A stretch of DNA of 64,000 nt from Staphylococcus pettenkoferi (GCF_026659735.1 NZ_JANSKK010000005.1:186001-250000); one strand, 5' to 3'; positions 54,783 to 63,793 are shown, counted from the first letter of the stretch. The notes: generated by a model not told the origin, from the sequence alone. Made by a program: numbers and translations.

Positions 54783-55532
54783 ATGAATAAAACGAAAAAT
54801 TTTCTCGTAAAAATTCTATTAATTACATTATCAGTAATTGTAGTTATACCAGCACAATCTCATGCACAAGAAGACAATACTCAACCACATGATTATAGAC
54901 AACAATATGATAATTTGGAAGAAAGAAATTTGATTGATGAATCTACCACTTACGAACAATGGAAAAAGTTCCAAGAAGACAGCTATCGTGCTAAAGATCA
55001 GATGGAACGAGAAGCACAACAAGAAATGAAACAACAGCAATTTCAAACATTTAAAAGAAAGAAGAAATTTAAACCAAGACGCGGAGATATTCTAATAACA
55101 AATAATGCATCGGTTGCTTCACTTGGTATTCCAGGACATGCAGCAATATATACTGGTCATGGATATATTGTAGAAATTAGAGGCCCTGGTCATCATCCAG
55201 CGAGAAATTCTTATAAAAAATTCATAAGTCATAAAAAAGCTAAATCTCGTGATAAATATTGGGTGAAAGTCTATCGAACTAGTAGGAAAAAAAGCAGAAA
55301 CAAAGCTGCAAATTGGGCATTAAAGCAAGCAGGTAAAAAAAGTATTAGATACAGAATGAATGCAAATCCGTATTATAAACGTGATACATATTGTTCAAAA
55401 CTTGTTTGGCAAGCGTATCGCTTCGGTGCAGGTAAAAAGTCCGTATATAAACAACCTGCCTATCACTATTTTGTTCCATATAATCTTCCTAAGAATATAA
55501 AAGGCACTAAAAAAGTAAAGACATTCTTCTAA
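54783..55532 (+). CDS. Secreted NlpC/P60-like cysteine hydrolase (YiiX type)
   Basis: A 249-residue protein with a signal peptide (1-28, cleavage near SHA-QED), a Gln/Glu-rich linker (about 30-95), then a permuted papain-like domain: RGDILITN, catalytic-type GHAAIYTGHGYIVEIRG (His about 121) and YCSKLVWQAYRFG (Cys about 205). The circularly permuted order (His before Cys) is that of YiiX/YebB proteins. It is highly basic (pI-raising KK/RK runs) and likely binds the wall. A peptidoglycan or peptide-amide target is probable. Confidence 0.7.
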   Translation: MNKTKNFLVKILLITLSVIVVIPAQSHAQEDNTQPHDYRQQYDNLEERNLIDESTTYEQWKKFQEDSYRAKDQMEREAQQEMKQQQFQTFKRKKKFKPRRGDILITNNASVASLGIPGHAAIYTGHGYIVEIRGPGHHPARNSYKKFISHKKAKSRDKYWVKVYRTSRKKSRNKAANWALKQAGKKSIRYRMNANPYYKRDTYCSKLVWQAYRFGAGKKSVYKQPAYHYFVPYNLPKNIKGTKKVKTFF

Positions 55533-55725
55533 AAGGATATAAATAATAAAGAATCTGAGGCCTATACTCAAAAGCATAAAGGAATTCTATCATTGTGGAT
55601 ATTTACAAAAATTTTATATGAAAATCATACTAAGTATAGATGAGAAATGTGAAGTCATTTGTGGATCAAAACTCCCCCTAAACTTTTAATCGGTTTGTAC
55701 TGAACCCCAAAAGTTGTACTTTGGT

Positions 55726-56598
55726 TTAGTATAATATGCCAAAGGTTTGTCTTCTATATTCCGTAGGAGACAAGCCTTTTAATTTTGTTTTTATTCTCGT
55801 GTTATTATAGAAATTTGCATATTCATGTATTGCTCTTTCTAATTGTTGGAATGAGTCATACGTTTTTCCATAAAACATCTCTTGTTTTAACAATCCGAAG
55901 AAGTTTTCCATTAACGAATTATCTAAACAATTGGCTTTTCTAGACATACTTTGAAATATTTTATTTTCTTTAAGCTTATTAATATACGTTTTATGTTGAT
56001 AATGCCAGCCTTGGTCTGAGTGTATCGTCATACGATAGTTTAGACTAGGCCGCTGATTTAAAATATTATTTAAAGCATCAATGACAATGTCTAATGTGGG
56101 ACGGTTAGAAATACTGTAACTCAAAATTTCGCAATTGTATAAATCCATAAAAGGTGATAAATATAATTTAGTACTATCAGAGAGTTTGAATTCTGTGATA
56201 TCAGTTATAATTTTTTGGAAAGGACGATCTGTATTAAAACGACGTTTTAATAAATTATCCGATATCTTGCCAATTTTTCCTTTATATGAACTATATTTGC
56301 GACTTTTATGATTAAACTTTGTACATGTCAATCCTAATTCTTTCATTAGTTTTCTTACTTTTTTATGATTGACGATTATTCCTCTATTTTTCAGAGCTTG
56401 AGTAACTCGACGATATCCATAAGTATAATCACTCTCCTCGCATATTTCTTTAATTGCTTTCATCACCTTATTATTTTTATTTGGCTTTTTGAAACGTTTT
56501 ATCCAATAGTAATAGACTGATTTAGCTATTTCTGCAACTTTAAATAGGATGCTTAACCCATATTTTAAGGTTTCGTGTAGTTCGTTGATGATTTTTAC
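55726..56598 (-). CDS. IS150-group transposase OrfB (read by -1 frameshift)
   Basis: The catalytic half, about 290 residues from the slip point. An HTH_21 segment (YTYGYRRVTQAL) precedes an rve integrase core with the DDE residues in ITDITEFKL, IHSDQGWHY and MENFFGLLKQE. No proper start codon lies near the beginning; the frame enters at 56598, just where OrfA's GGAAAAAGTAA allows a -1 slip giving VKIINELHE. The first ATG at 56466 would lose part of the N-terminus. Confidence 0.85.
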   Translation of the reverse strand, partial: VKIINELHETLKYGLSILFKVAEIAKSVYYYWIKRFKKPNKNNKVMKAIKEICEESDYTYGYRRVTQALKNRGIIVNHKKVRKLMKELGLTCTKFNHKSRKYSSYKGKIGKISDNLLKRRFNTDRPFQKIITDITEFKLSDSTKLYLSPFMDLYNCEILSYSISNRPTLDIVIDALNNILNQRPSLNYRMTIHSDQGWHYQHKTYINKLKENKIFQSMSRKANCLDNSLMENFFGLLKQEMFYGKTYDSFQQLERAIHEYANFYNNTRIKTKLKGLSPTEYRRQTFGILY

Positions 56599-57134
56599 TT
56601 TTTCCGAGGTTTTATTCCGTAATGTTGGGTCAAGCTTTGTAACTTTTTTTGATAAGCTATACCTGCTTTCAACATTTCATTTTCATTTCTAAGTCTTTTT
56701 AATTCTTCACGTTCACTTTCTGTTAATGGCAAGTCATTTCGTTTAATTGATGATTGCTTTCTTTTCATTTTAGAAGGTCTTCCTCTCCGCTTGTTGTCTA
56801 AACCGAGAAATCCCCCTTCATCAAATTTACGTTGCCAAGCAGCCAGCGTAGCTGGATTAGAAATTTTAAAATGATTAGCTGTTTCTCGGTAAGACAACTT
56901 ATTTTCTTGTCTAAATTTTAAAACAGACACTTTAAAATCTCTAGTATATGCTTTCTTCTTCAGCTTTTTATCTAATCCTTTGGGACCAAACTCTAAGTAC
57001 TGATTAACCCATCTTTTTAATAATGATGGATGTGCCAAATTATATTTTTTAGTTAAAGCTTTATAACCTAATGGACCATTTAAATATTCTTGTACTATTT
57101 TTAATTTAACTTCAAATTCATAATGTTTACCCAA
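56595..57134 (-). CDS. IS150-group transposase OrfA
   Basis: A 179-residue DNA-binding protein with two helix-turn-helix units (about 15-45 and 70-100, KLSYRETANHFKISNPATLA) and a leucine-zipper-like C-terminus (SEREELKRLRNENEMLKAGI). It ends at an A-rich slippery sequence overlapping the OrfB frame. Like other IS3 OrfA proteins it binds the terminal repeats. Confidence 0.85.
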   Translation of the reverse strand: MGKHYEFEVKLKIVQEYLNGPLGYKALTKKYNLAHPSLLKRWVNQYLEFGPKGLDKKLKKKAYTRDFKVSVLKFRQENKLSYRETANHFKISNPATLAAWQRKFDEGGFLGLDNKRRGRPSKMKRKQSSIKRNDLPLTESEREELKRLRNENEMLKAGIAYQKKLQSLTQHYGIKPRKK

Positions 57135-57192
57135 AAAAGTGCACCCCTCAAAGTTAGATTTTTAAGTCCAACTTTTGGGGTGCACTTCAGTT

Positions 57193-57580
57193 GTGGGGGA
57201 GTTTAATCATAGAGCAACTTCTTGGAAAATATTAAAACCACTTTTTTAAACTAATGAGTATACTTGAACCAGGATAAGAAGTGGTGAATTTTTAACGTTG
57301 GATGACTAACTATGTTTTTGAAGTGTAGTGCCAAAATTAGCGATAAAACTAAATTTAAGATATTACCTCATTATAATAGGGGTAAGGGAAGTAATAAAAA
57401 TGGTTTGAATTACTAATATTTATTATAATACTATTCGATGTAGCTTCAAATACTTCTATTATCTTTCTATTCTTTATTTGTATCCTCGTTTATAACAAAG
57501 CATATATAATTAATAGCAATAACGAACTATTTTCTGTATTAATTTAATGTTATTGTGAAAGTATAATAATTATTCGTTTC
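57193..57580. other. Intergenic, no gene seen
   Basis: About 390 bp of AT-rich sequence right of the IS with short unsupported frames only. Confidence 0.4.
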
Positions 57581-57612
57581 GGGAGGATACATATATGGGA
57601 GGATACATATAT
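57581..57612 (+). repeat. 16-bp tandem duplication of a translation start
   Basis: GGGAGGATACATATAT occurs twice head-to-tail (57581-57596, 57597-57612), each followed by G, so ribosome binding site and ATG are both doubled. The first ATG (57595) opens a 13-codon frame (MGGYIYGRSLYTT) that overlaps the real gene out of frame. Confidence 0.9.
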
Positions 57613-57862
57613 GGTAGGTCATTATATACTACATAAAATCATTGGAATATTAATAATTGTACCTATTCTCGCTGCTCAATATTTTATTTCTCGCTATGCA
57701 GGAGGAAAGTGGAAGTACCTTATTCCAGTATTATTACTTATTGTATTGGCAATTTTGTTATTCACTAAAGTGATAACTGTAGCTAGTTTCTTTATCATAT
57801 TAATTATTGGAGAACTTGTATTGTTTATTGAGATAGAGTCAGCTAATAATAAGTCGGACTGA
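57611..57862 (+). CDS. Small membrane protein
   Basis: An 83-residue protein with three hydrophobic segments (about 7-26, 35-52, 55-75) and a short acidic tail. It begins at the second of two duplicated starts (GGGAGG at 57597-57602, 8 nt away). The upstream duplicate start may lower its translation. No family is recognised. Confidence 0.55.
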   Translation: MVGHYILHKIIGILIIVPILAAQYFISRYAGGKWKYLIPVLLLIVLAILLFTKVITVASFFIILIIGELVLFIEIESANNKSD

Positions 57863-57945
57863 GATAGGAAATAAGTGATTTACAATAATAGTAGAAGTGA
57901 TAATTTTTATTCACTGTAAAATTAAAATATTTAAAGGAGGTAGGC

Positions 57946-58008
57946 ATGTTTTTTGATACCTTCCTAAGAATGAAAGGGGTAAAATCCTTTCTAGTTATTC
58001 AGTTCTGA
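57946..58008 (+). CDS. Possible 20-residue peptide with a strong ribosome binding site
   Basis: AAAGGAGG (57933-57940) lies 5 nt before an ATG opening MFFDTFLRMKGV..., a short peptide with aromatic/aliphatic and two or three basic residues. A terminator-like hairpin follows at 58063. It could be a small toxin or leader, or chance. Confidence 0.35.
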   Translation: MFFDTFLRMKGVKSFLVIQF

Positions 58009-58062
58009 ATAGTGAGGAGTGAAGTTTTAAAATAATATATAAGATATACGCAATAGCGAATA

Positions 58063-58100
58063 AGCCTGATGACTTTATAGAGTAGTTGTCGGGCTCATTT
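58063..58100 (+). terminator. Terminator-like hairpin
   Basis: AGCCTGATGAC (58063-58073) pairs with GTTGTCGGGCT (58085-58095) with wobbles, then CATTTAT. Confidence 0.45.
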
Positions 58101-58741
58101 ATAATAATTGCTATATAACATGAAGTGGTTGAGAATGGCATATCATGAATGCTTTTTGTCAGAAGGCGTTAGTTAGATATCAAAAGAGATAAAGAAGCTA
58201 TTTCTTAAATATACCATAATGATGTTTTAAAAGAATTTTATATGATATTTTCTACCTAATAAAATTTGGATTGTATACATGAATATCTTAAATATTGTAA
58301 TTTAATTAATTTTGTGCAAATTAAGTGAATGCTAGTTCAGCACCGTAATCAAAAGTATCATATAGATTAAGTCTTTATAGTTTTGATGTTGAGTAGTACG
58401 ATAGGCGGAATCCACAGATTCTTTTATGAATCTTATGAGATGTATGACTAATAAAATAAAAAATTTAGGTTTGATAATCTGTGATCATGGAATACTTTTA
58501 ATCTTCCTCGGCAAGTGGGGTGTGTTACTTTACATGATCTCATGTTATAGTAAGTATGTTTCATGTGACTTCATTTATTGCTAGTAACATAACTTCAATA
58601 ATATGATGATCACATGTTTTTTGTATACTTTTTATCAGTTTTCTAAGGTTTTTCAAATGAAATTTAATTATTAATTTTTTGTTAGAATGAGGATACATAT
58701 TTCACAGCGTATCATAAAAGTAATTTTACAAGGAGGATTTT
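58101..58741. other. Long AT-rich intergenic region
   Basis: About 640 bp with no convincing ORF or RNA signature; it may hold decayed sequence. The AAGGAGG at its end belongs to the next gene. Confidence 0.4.
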
Positions 58742-59440
58742 TTGCAACTATTAAATAAACTTTTGAATTTGATACCAAATTATATTCTTGCTGTAATAAT
58801 TTTATCAGTATATATAAATCTTGATATTATTTTAATTAAATACAAACAATATATAAAATGTAATAAAATAATAAAAATCAGTCTTAATTTTATTATATTA
58901 ATAAGTAAAGCGTTACCTTTAATGGTTTTAACTATCTTTTACTTTAATGCAATTGAGTCGATTATAGCTATAAAAAAGACTTATTTTATTATACTATGCT
59001 TTTTCATCGCTCTTGCTTATGCACTTTTTGTAATTCGACTCATATTAATTAGAATATTAAATTTGAATTTCAAAAGAGGATACAGATCTATAATAATTTG
59101 GGTAAACTTGTTCATGATTATTTTTACCCTTGTTTTAGCTTATATTAAAACAGATTCTTCAATAATTGAAAAAGGAGACCGTCACTTACTAATAGAGTAT
59201 TTAGATATAACCTGGGTTACTTTTTTATCAGCTATATTAATCTTAAACACTATTACTAAAACTTTAATAAAACAACTATGTGAAACACAATATGTATATC
59301 CTTTTTTGATAAATATAAAAACAAAAATAAAACATATCATTAGGGGATTTAATTATGAAGAGAAAGTCATACTTTCGATATATACGATCTCGATTTTTCT
59401 TTTCTTTGTTTATACTTTATATACTTGTACTATAGACTAA
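58742..59440 (+). CDS. Hypothetical multi-pass membrane protein
   Basis: A 232-residue, very Ile/Leu-rich protein with about six membrane segments (about 10-30, 42-65, 77-100, 115-135, 150-172, 210-228). It starts at a TTG with AAGGAGG at 6 nt. Base composition is extremely AT-rich, unlike the metabolic genes, which suggests acquisition. It ends at a strong terminator. Family not recognised. Confidence 0.55.
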   Translation: MQLLNKLLNLIPNYILAVIILSVYINLDIILIKYKQYIKCNKIIKISLNFIILISKALPLMVLTIFYFNAIESIIAIKKTYFIILCFFIALAYALFVIRLILIRILNLNFKRGYRSIIIWVNLFMIIFTLVLAYIKTDSSIIEKGDRHLLIEYLDITWVTFLSAILILNTITKTLIKQLCETQYVYPFLINIKTKIKHIIRGFNYEEKVILSIYTISIFLFFVYTLYTCTID

Positions 59441-59552
59441 CTTTCTCTTAAAAGTATCAACAGTAAATGTTGAAAACATAAAGACACATAAGGTTGTGAG
59501 TGGACACTTGTTAAATTTAAGGCTCTTTGTTAATAATGGTTGGTGAGGGTCA

Positions 59553-59595
59553 AACGCACTAAGCAACTTAATTTTGTTGTTTGGTGCGTTTTTTT
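59553..59595 (+). terminator. Rho-independent terminator
   Basis: AACGCACTAAGCAAC pairs with GTTGTTTGGTGCGTT (wobbles) and is followed by T7. No gene is seen in the 59596-59852 stretch. Confidence 0.85.
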
Positions 59596-59852
59596 ATTCA
59601 CTTACGAACATCCTAGAAATAATGAGTATTCTAGCTTTGAAGTTTTCAAAGTTTATATGACTATAAGATACCCGTTTGATCAGTTTTATTTTGTTAATAA
59701 TACCCTCTAATGATCTATTCATTAATTACAGATTTGAATTGTGTACTCTATATACAGTAAATAATTGTTTAAAGTATTCATCACGTGATTTAAGTCCTTA
59801 GAAACGGTCTTAGACTTTGAATTAAAAGTGTCACGCTTAAATTGATAATTCA

Positions 59853-60566
59853 TCATGTATTAAACGATATATGATTATACGAGCTATAAATCTCAAGTTG
59901 ATTAATTATTGTAATATATATGCTATCATTTATTTCATAACGACAATAATCTATACAATCGAGTAATTGTCTTTTTAGGTCATCTTTGGAATCGGCACAC
60001 TTAATATATCTATGCTTGGTGCCTATGTGTAAGTTACTTTCAGGATGATTGAAGTAAACAATGAGATTAATGTATTGTCCGTTCAACACTTTTGTAATAA
60101 CATTTTGAGCGTCGCGTACTTGTTGGAAAGGATGACCATATTTATTGAATATGAGATTATTGTTTGTATTTGTCAGAACAAAGGTAAAATAGTTGTTTGT
60201 TTCAGGACTGTATAAATAATTACTTAATCCGTATAATTCCACTTTTTTCAAATCCTCTTTTGAGAAGTTGTAATAAATATCTCCTCGCCAATGTTTAGTT
60301 TCTATAATAAAAATTCCTCTGTTTGTTAATATTAGATGATCGATTTGTCTAATAGTATTTCCATCTACAACTACTAAGTCATTGAATAAATCACATTTAG
60401 TGATAATTTTACTTTCTAAAAATGCTTTAAAGATTAAATTGAGGTGTACAATGGTGGCCCTTTCGCCTTTATTTATCGTTCTATATTCTTTAGAAGGACT
60501 TGAGTAATATTCATATTTTTTGTTCGTATAGCTTAAATTATGTAACTGGTTCTCTTTTGTACTCAT
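59853..60566 (-). CDS. NERD-domain (nuclease-related) protein
   Basis: A 237-residue protein whose NERD core (about 40-150) shows GERATIVHLNLIF, IRQIDHLILTNRGIFIIETKHW with the D...E-x-K nuclease-like motif, then a C-terminal region of unknown fold. NERD domains occur alone or fused to helicases in DNA-processing and defence proteins. GGAGTG precedes the ATG at 60566; a longer frame from 60626 crosses the promoter. It is divergent from the helicase-darT-NADAR operon. Confidence 0.8.
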   Translation of the reverse strand: MSTKENQLHNLSYTNKKYEYYSSPSKEYRTINKGERATIVHLNLIFKAFLESKIITKCDLFNDLVVVDGNTIRQIDHLILTNRGIFIIETKHWRGDIYYNFSKEDLKKVELYGLSNYLYSPETNNYFTFVLTNTNNNLIFNKYGHPFQQVRDAQNVITKVLNGQYINLIVYFNHPESNLHIGTKHRYIKCADSKDDLKRQLLDCIDYCRYEINDSIYITIINQLEIYSSYNHISFNT

Positions 60567-60597
60567 ATAAGCACTCCAATAATGAATTATTAATAAA

Positions 60598-60623
60598 ATT
60601 ATACCGTAATATTTCGGAAATAT
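60598..60623 (-). promoter_or_regulatory. NERD promoter with palindromic operator
   Basis: A minus-strand -10 TATAAT (60598-60603) is preceded by ATATTTC-G-GAAATAT (60609-60623), a perfect dyad about one base, inside the spacer and up to the -35 region. A second TTCGGAAA follows at 60630, so a repressor site controlling the divergent cluster is likely. Confidence 0.5.
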
Positions 60624-60725
60624 CACATATTCGGAAAAATTTAATGTTACACTAAGAGTGAGTACTAACTCATTTTGAGAGAATACAGGTCTCTTAGAAT
60701 TAATAGTTGAAGGGGATAGTATACT

Positions 60726-62252
60726 ATGAACTTACCAACACTTATAGGACACCAGACAGAAATATTATACGTGCCCGAAAAGCAGAATATGATGATAACT
60801 GGAAGTGCAGGAAGTGGAAAATCTTTATTAGCGCTATATCGAGTTTTTTGGTTAGCTAAGATTCATCCTGAAGAAAAAATCGTGTTATTAACGTTTAATA
60901 AGCCAGTTAATGAAGATATGAAGAAAAAACTAAAGCTAATTCTAAATAAAAGAAATGAGGAATATCCTCAGAATTTACATATATTGACTTATCATAGCTT
61001 TCTCTATAAGATTTTAACTCATTTAGTTAAGAATTACAGCGATGTAATTGAAGATAGTGAAAAATATATCGATCCTCAAAATGATCGTTTATGGTTATAT
61101 CATTCTGAGAGAGATAAACTCGTTTCTCAAATTATCGAAGGTTTAAGAGAAGAAAATCCGGATGAATCTTCATATAAAAGACCAGTCCAGACGTTTGTTA
61201 ATGAAATAAAATGGATGCAACAGATGTCCATTAAAGATGAAGAAGAATATTATGACAGCGAAAGAATCGGTCGTAAAGATACACGTATAACTCGTGATAA
61301 AAGAAAGCACTTTTATACAGTTTTTGAAAAATATAAAGAATTAAGGGAAAGTGGCGACAATCCACGGTTTTATGACTTTGAAGATATAGGAACTTTAGTT
61401 CGAGAGATTCTACATAAGATCGAGGATACTAAGGAAATTAATGATGTTCTTAATTTAAAATATATATTTATTGATGAATTCCAAGACTTTACGACTGATA
61501 TGTTAAAAACAATTAATGCACTTTGTCATAGTGAGGGAACCGTAACGCTATTAGGTGATATAAACCAAGGAATTTATGGAAAGCGCGTTTCTTTTAAATC
61601 GGTTGGTATTAATATGAATAAGTATGAAAAGCATATACTTAATCAAAATTATCGCAATAGTAAGCAAATAAGCGAGTTTGCAGAAATTCTATCGCAATCT
61701 ACCTACTTTGATAAAAATAGCGATCTATATATCCGAGCAAAAAATGGAAAAAGGGAAGGCGAAGAACCTAAAATTCTTAAACACGTTAGTCAATATAGAG
61801 AATTAGATAGTGTAATGGAATATATTAAAGAAGCACCTGAGGAGGAAGAAATTCTAGTTATTACACCTCCTGACAAAATCGGTTTACTGTTATATAACTG
61901 TAAAAAGCATAATATTAGATTAAAACAGGTGAAAGATATTAATGATAAGTACAGTTCTGAAACAAAGTATTTTGGAAGTTATAACAATGTTAAAGGCTTA
62001 GAGTTTGATACTGTTTTAATGCCACTATTAAGTAAAGATAATTTTGTGGAGTTACTGAACTATGAAAATAATGAACTCGATATCACTGCAGAAGATTTTG
62101 ACATAGAAGATATAGAGAATGAGCTTTTAGAAAAATATTTAGCTCAATTATACGTAGGGGTTACCAGAGCTAAAGATAAATTAATTCTCTCGTATACGGG
62201 AGAACTGCATCCTTTACTTCAAGAAGAAAAATTAATTCAATACATCAAATGA
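60726..62252 (+). CDS. SF1 (UvrD-like) DNA helicase
   Basis: This 508-residue compact superfamily-1 helicase has Walker A TGSAGSGKSLLA (about 25-36), motif Ia LLTFNKPVNED, motif II YIFIDEFQDF (about 248-257), motif III LLGDINQGIYG, motif IV QNYRNSKQ and motif VI LYVGVTRAKDKLILSY near the end; GLEFDTVL is motif V. AAGGGGATAG precedes the ATG. It leads the operon with the DarT-like and NADAR genes, 13 nt before the former, and diverges from the NERD gene. Confidence 0.88.
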   Translation: MNLPTLIGHQTEILYVPEKQNMMITGSAGSGKSLLALYRVFWLAKIHPEEKIVLLTFNKPVNEDMKKKLKLILNKRNEEYPQNLHILTYHSFLYKILTHLVKNYSDVIEDSEKYIDPQNDRLWLYHSERDKLVSQIIEGLREENPDESSYKRPVQTFVNEIKWMQQMSIKDEEEYYDSERIGRKDTRITRDKRKHFYTVFEKYKELRESGDNPRFYDFEDIGTLVREILHKIEDTKEINDVLNLKYIFIDEFQDFTTDMLKTINALCHSEGTVTLLGDINQGIYGKRVSFKSVGINMNKYEKHILNQNYRNSKQISEFAEILSQSTYFDKNSDLYIRAKNGKREGEEPKILKHVSQYRELDSVMEYIKEAPEEEEILVITPPDKIGLLLYNCKKHNIRLKQVKDINDKYSSETKYFGSYNNVKGLEFDTVLMPLLSKDNFVELLNYENNELDITAEDFDIEDIENELLEKYLAQLYVGVTRAKDKLILSYTGELHPLLQEEKLIQYIK

Positions 62253-62265
62253 CGGGGTGAGAATA

Positions 62266-62970
62266 ATGTATAAAGAAATCATCGAGAACAGAAGTATAAC
62301 GAGACTTTGTCATTTTACTAAAGCTAAAAATCTACCCTTTATCCTTGGAAATGGAGAGGATAGTAGTAATGGTATTGTGGCCAATAACTTTATAGAGGAT
62401 ACATCGTTTTTACAAAAAATAGATGAACAGCGTTATGATCAACATGAAGATTATATTTGTACGTCAGTTCAATATCCTAACTGCTTATATTTCTCTACCG
62501 TGCAGAATAAAAGAAAGAAGGATTTATTTAGAGAATGGGTTATACTAGAAATTGATCCCAATGTCATAAATGATACGACGAAATTTTGTCCGGTTAATGC
62601 AGCGACCAAGGGTGGACGTCTGATTGAAGCGGGAGAAGAAGGATTTGAAAGTCTTTTTGCCGGAATGGTAGAAGGTAAACGCACAATACAACGTAATATG
62701 TTTAGGCCATCAAATCTGCCAACGGATATCCAAGCTGAAGTATTAATATACGAGAGCGTTCTCAAAGATTATATTAAAGGGATTATCTTTCCTAATGAAA
62801 CACGTGCGTTTCAAGAGTGTGTAAGACTAGATCTTTGCGGCATAGATGTTGAAAACTATGAAATTATTTGTTCGGAAGAAATGTTTGATAAGAAAGAGTT
62901 ACTTAGTCATCTAGAAATGGGAGAAATTCCAGAAGAAAGAATATTAGAGAGGGAAGAATATGGCTTATAG
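62266..62970 (+). CDS. darT: DarT-like DNA ADP-ribosyltransferase toxin
   Basis: A 234-residue protein of the DarT/DUF4433 class: ITRLCHFTKAKNLPFIL (NAD-binding His region, residues ~11-27), a central ARTT-like loop rich in charged residues, and IQAEVLIYES with the probable catalytic Glu (about 166). DarT proteins add ADP-ribose to bases in single-stranded DNA and block phage replication. GGGGTGAG lies before the ATG at 62266. It overlaps the antitoxin gene by 11 nt, as expected of a toxin-antitoxin pair. Confidence 0.75.
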   Translation: MYKEIIENRSITRLCHFTKAKNLPFILGNGEDSSNGIVANNFIEDTSFLQKIDEQRYDQHEDYICTSVQYPNCLYFSTVQNKRKKDLFREWVILEIDPNVINDTTKFCPVNAATKGGRLIEAGEEGFESLFAGMVEGKRTIQRNMFRPSNLPTDIQAEVLIYESVLKDYIKGIIFPNETRAFQECVRLDLCGIDVENYEIICSEEMFDKKELLSHLEMGEIPEERILEREEYGL

Positions 62971-63619
62971 ATATGTTTATTATGTTGATGAAGTAACAGA
63001 TGCTTTTGAGAAAGAAGAAGTTGCATTTAAATGGTATCCAGGATTTGCAATCGAACAGAAACAAAAAAGTATTGAAAGTCTGCATATGAACTTTATTAAA
63101 AAGCAACCCAGATATAATATATTAGAAGTCTCCAGCAAGTCTAAATTGCCTTTGGGTAAAGAAGCAAGTTCTTTTAATTTAACTATGCAAACGAAACAAG
63201 GAAAGCAATATACATTAGAGCAAGTCTTTCAGTCTAGTAAGGTATATAAGAAAGCGGGAAGTCAGAACCACTTATTGTCAAAAGGCTATAGTTCTAGAGA
63301 GATGAAGAAGATTTTAAAAGAAATAAATAAGAACGACGAAATTATCGCGTTTGAATGTTTCAATCAAGCATTTCCGTTAGAACCTACAACCTTATTTTAT
63401 AATTGGCTATACGTTAACACTCTAGCCCAAAATAAAGAAATAGCTCAACAAATATTAGAATATGACGCGTTTACAGATATTGAATTTAATCCTAAAAAGT
63501 CTATTAACTGTCAGGCTGAGGCTTGTTCGATTTTCGTTTCGCTGTCTAGACAGAACAAGTTACAGGAAGCATTATCAGATGTAGATTCCTTTAAAAACAT
63601 TGTCTATAGGGAACAGTGA
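62960..63619 (+). CDS. NADAR-type antitoxin partner of DarT (DarG1-like)
   Basis: A 219-residue protein that fits the DarT1-associated NADAR antitoxin family: FKWYPGFAIEQKQKSIESLH at the start, LEVSSKSKLPLGKEASSFNLT (part quoted), YTLEQVFQSSKVYK, and a C-terminal FECFNQAFPLEP and YNWLYVNTL. NADAR enzymes remove ADP-ribose from DNA or nucleosides and so reverse the toxin's mark. GAGAGGGAAG lies inside the toxin gene's 3' end. Confidence 0.7.
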   Translation: MAYRYVYYVDEVTDAFEKEEVAFKWYPGFAIEQKQKSIESLHMNFIKKQPRYNILEVSSKSKLPLGKEASSFNLTMQTKQGKQYTLEQVFQSSKVYKKAGSQNHLLSKGYSSREMKKILKEINKNDEIIAFECFNQAFPLEPTTLFYNWLYVNTLAQNKEIAQQILEYDAFTDIEFNPKKSINCQAEACSIFVSLSRQNKLQEALSDVDSFKNIVYREQ

Positions 63620-63630
63620 TCCTAGCAATT

Positions 63631-63662
63631 AAGGCACCTTGATATTGAGGTGTCTTTATTTT
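63631..63662 (+). terminator. Terminator of the defence operon
   Basis: AAGGCACCTT (63631-63640) pairs with GAGGTGTCTT (63647-63656) with wobbles, followed by TATTTTAT. Confidence 0.75.
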
Positions 63663-63793
63663 ATGCGTTTAAAGTAAAGGTAGATTATGCTCCAAAAATC
63701 TCAAATTTACCTCCACCTAACCCCTAATCTTATTAATAAATTGGCACGTAATATGATACATTAGAAGTAAGTATGTATGAAAGAGTGAATGTC

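Larger units (their letters stand above)
55696..57189 (-). mobile_element. IS3-family element, IS150 group, complete
   Basis: A 1494-bp element with ends TGTACTGAACCCCAAAAGTT (left) and the complementary right end TGAAGTGCACCCCAAAAGTT, i.e. imperfect inverted repeats beginning TG and ending CA. It is flanked by a 3-bp duplication GTT (55693-55695 and 57190-57192). Both transposase frames are open with an A-rich slip site, so it may be active. Confidence 0.85.
55669..57204. repeat. 10-bp inverted repeat interrupted by the IS
   Basis: AAACTCCCCC (55669-55678) and GGGGGAGTTT (57195-57204) face each other outside the IS. Without the IS they would be ~20 bp apart and form a hairpin, probably a terminator-like structure that was the insertion target. 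Confidence 0.6.
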
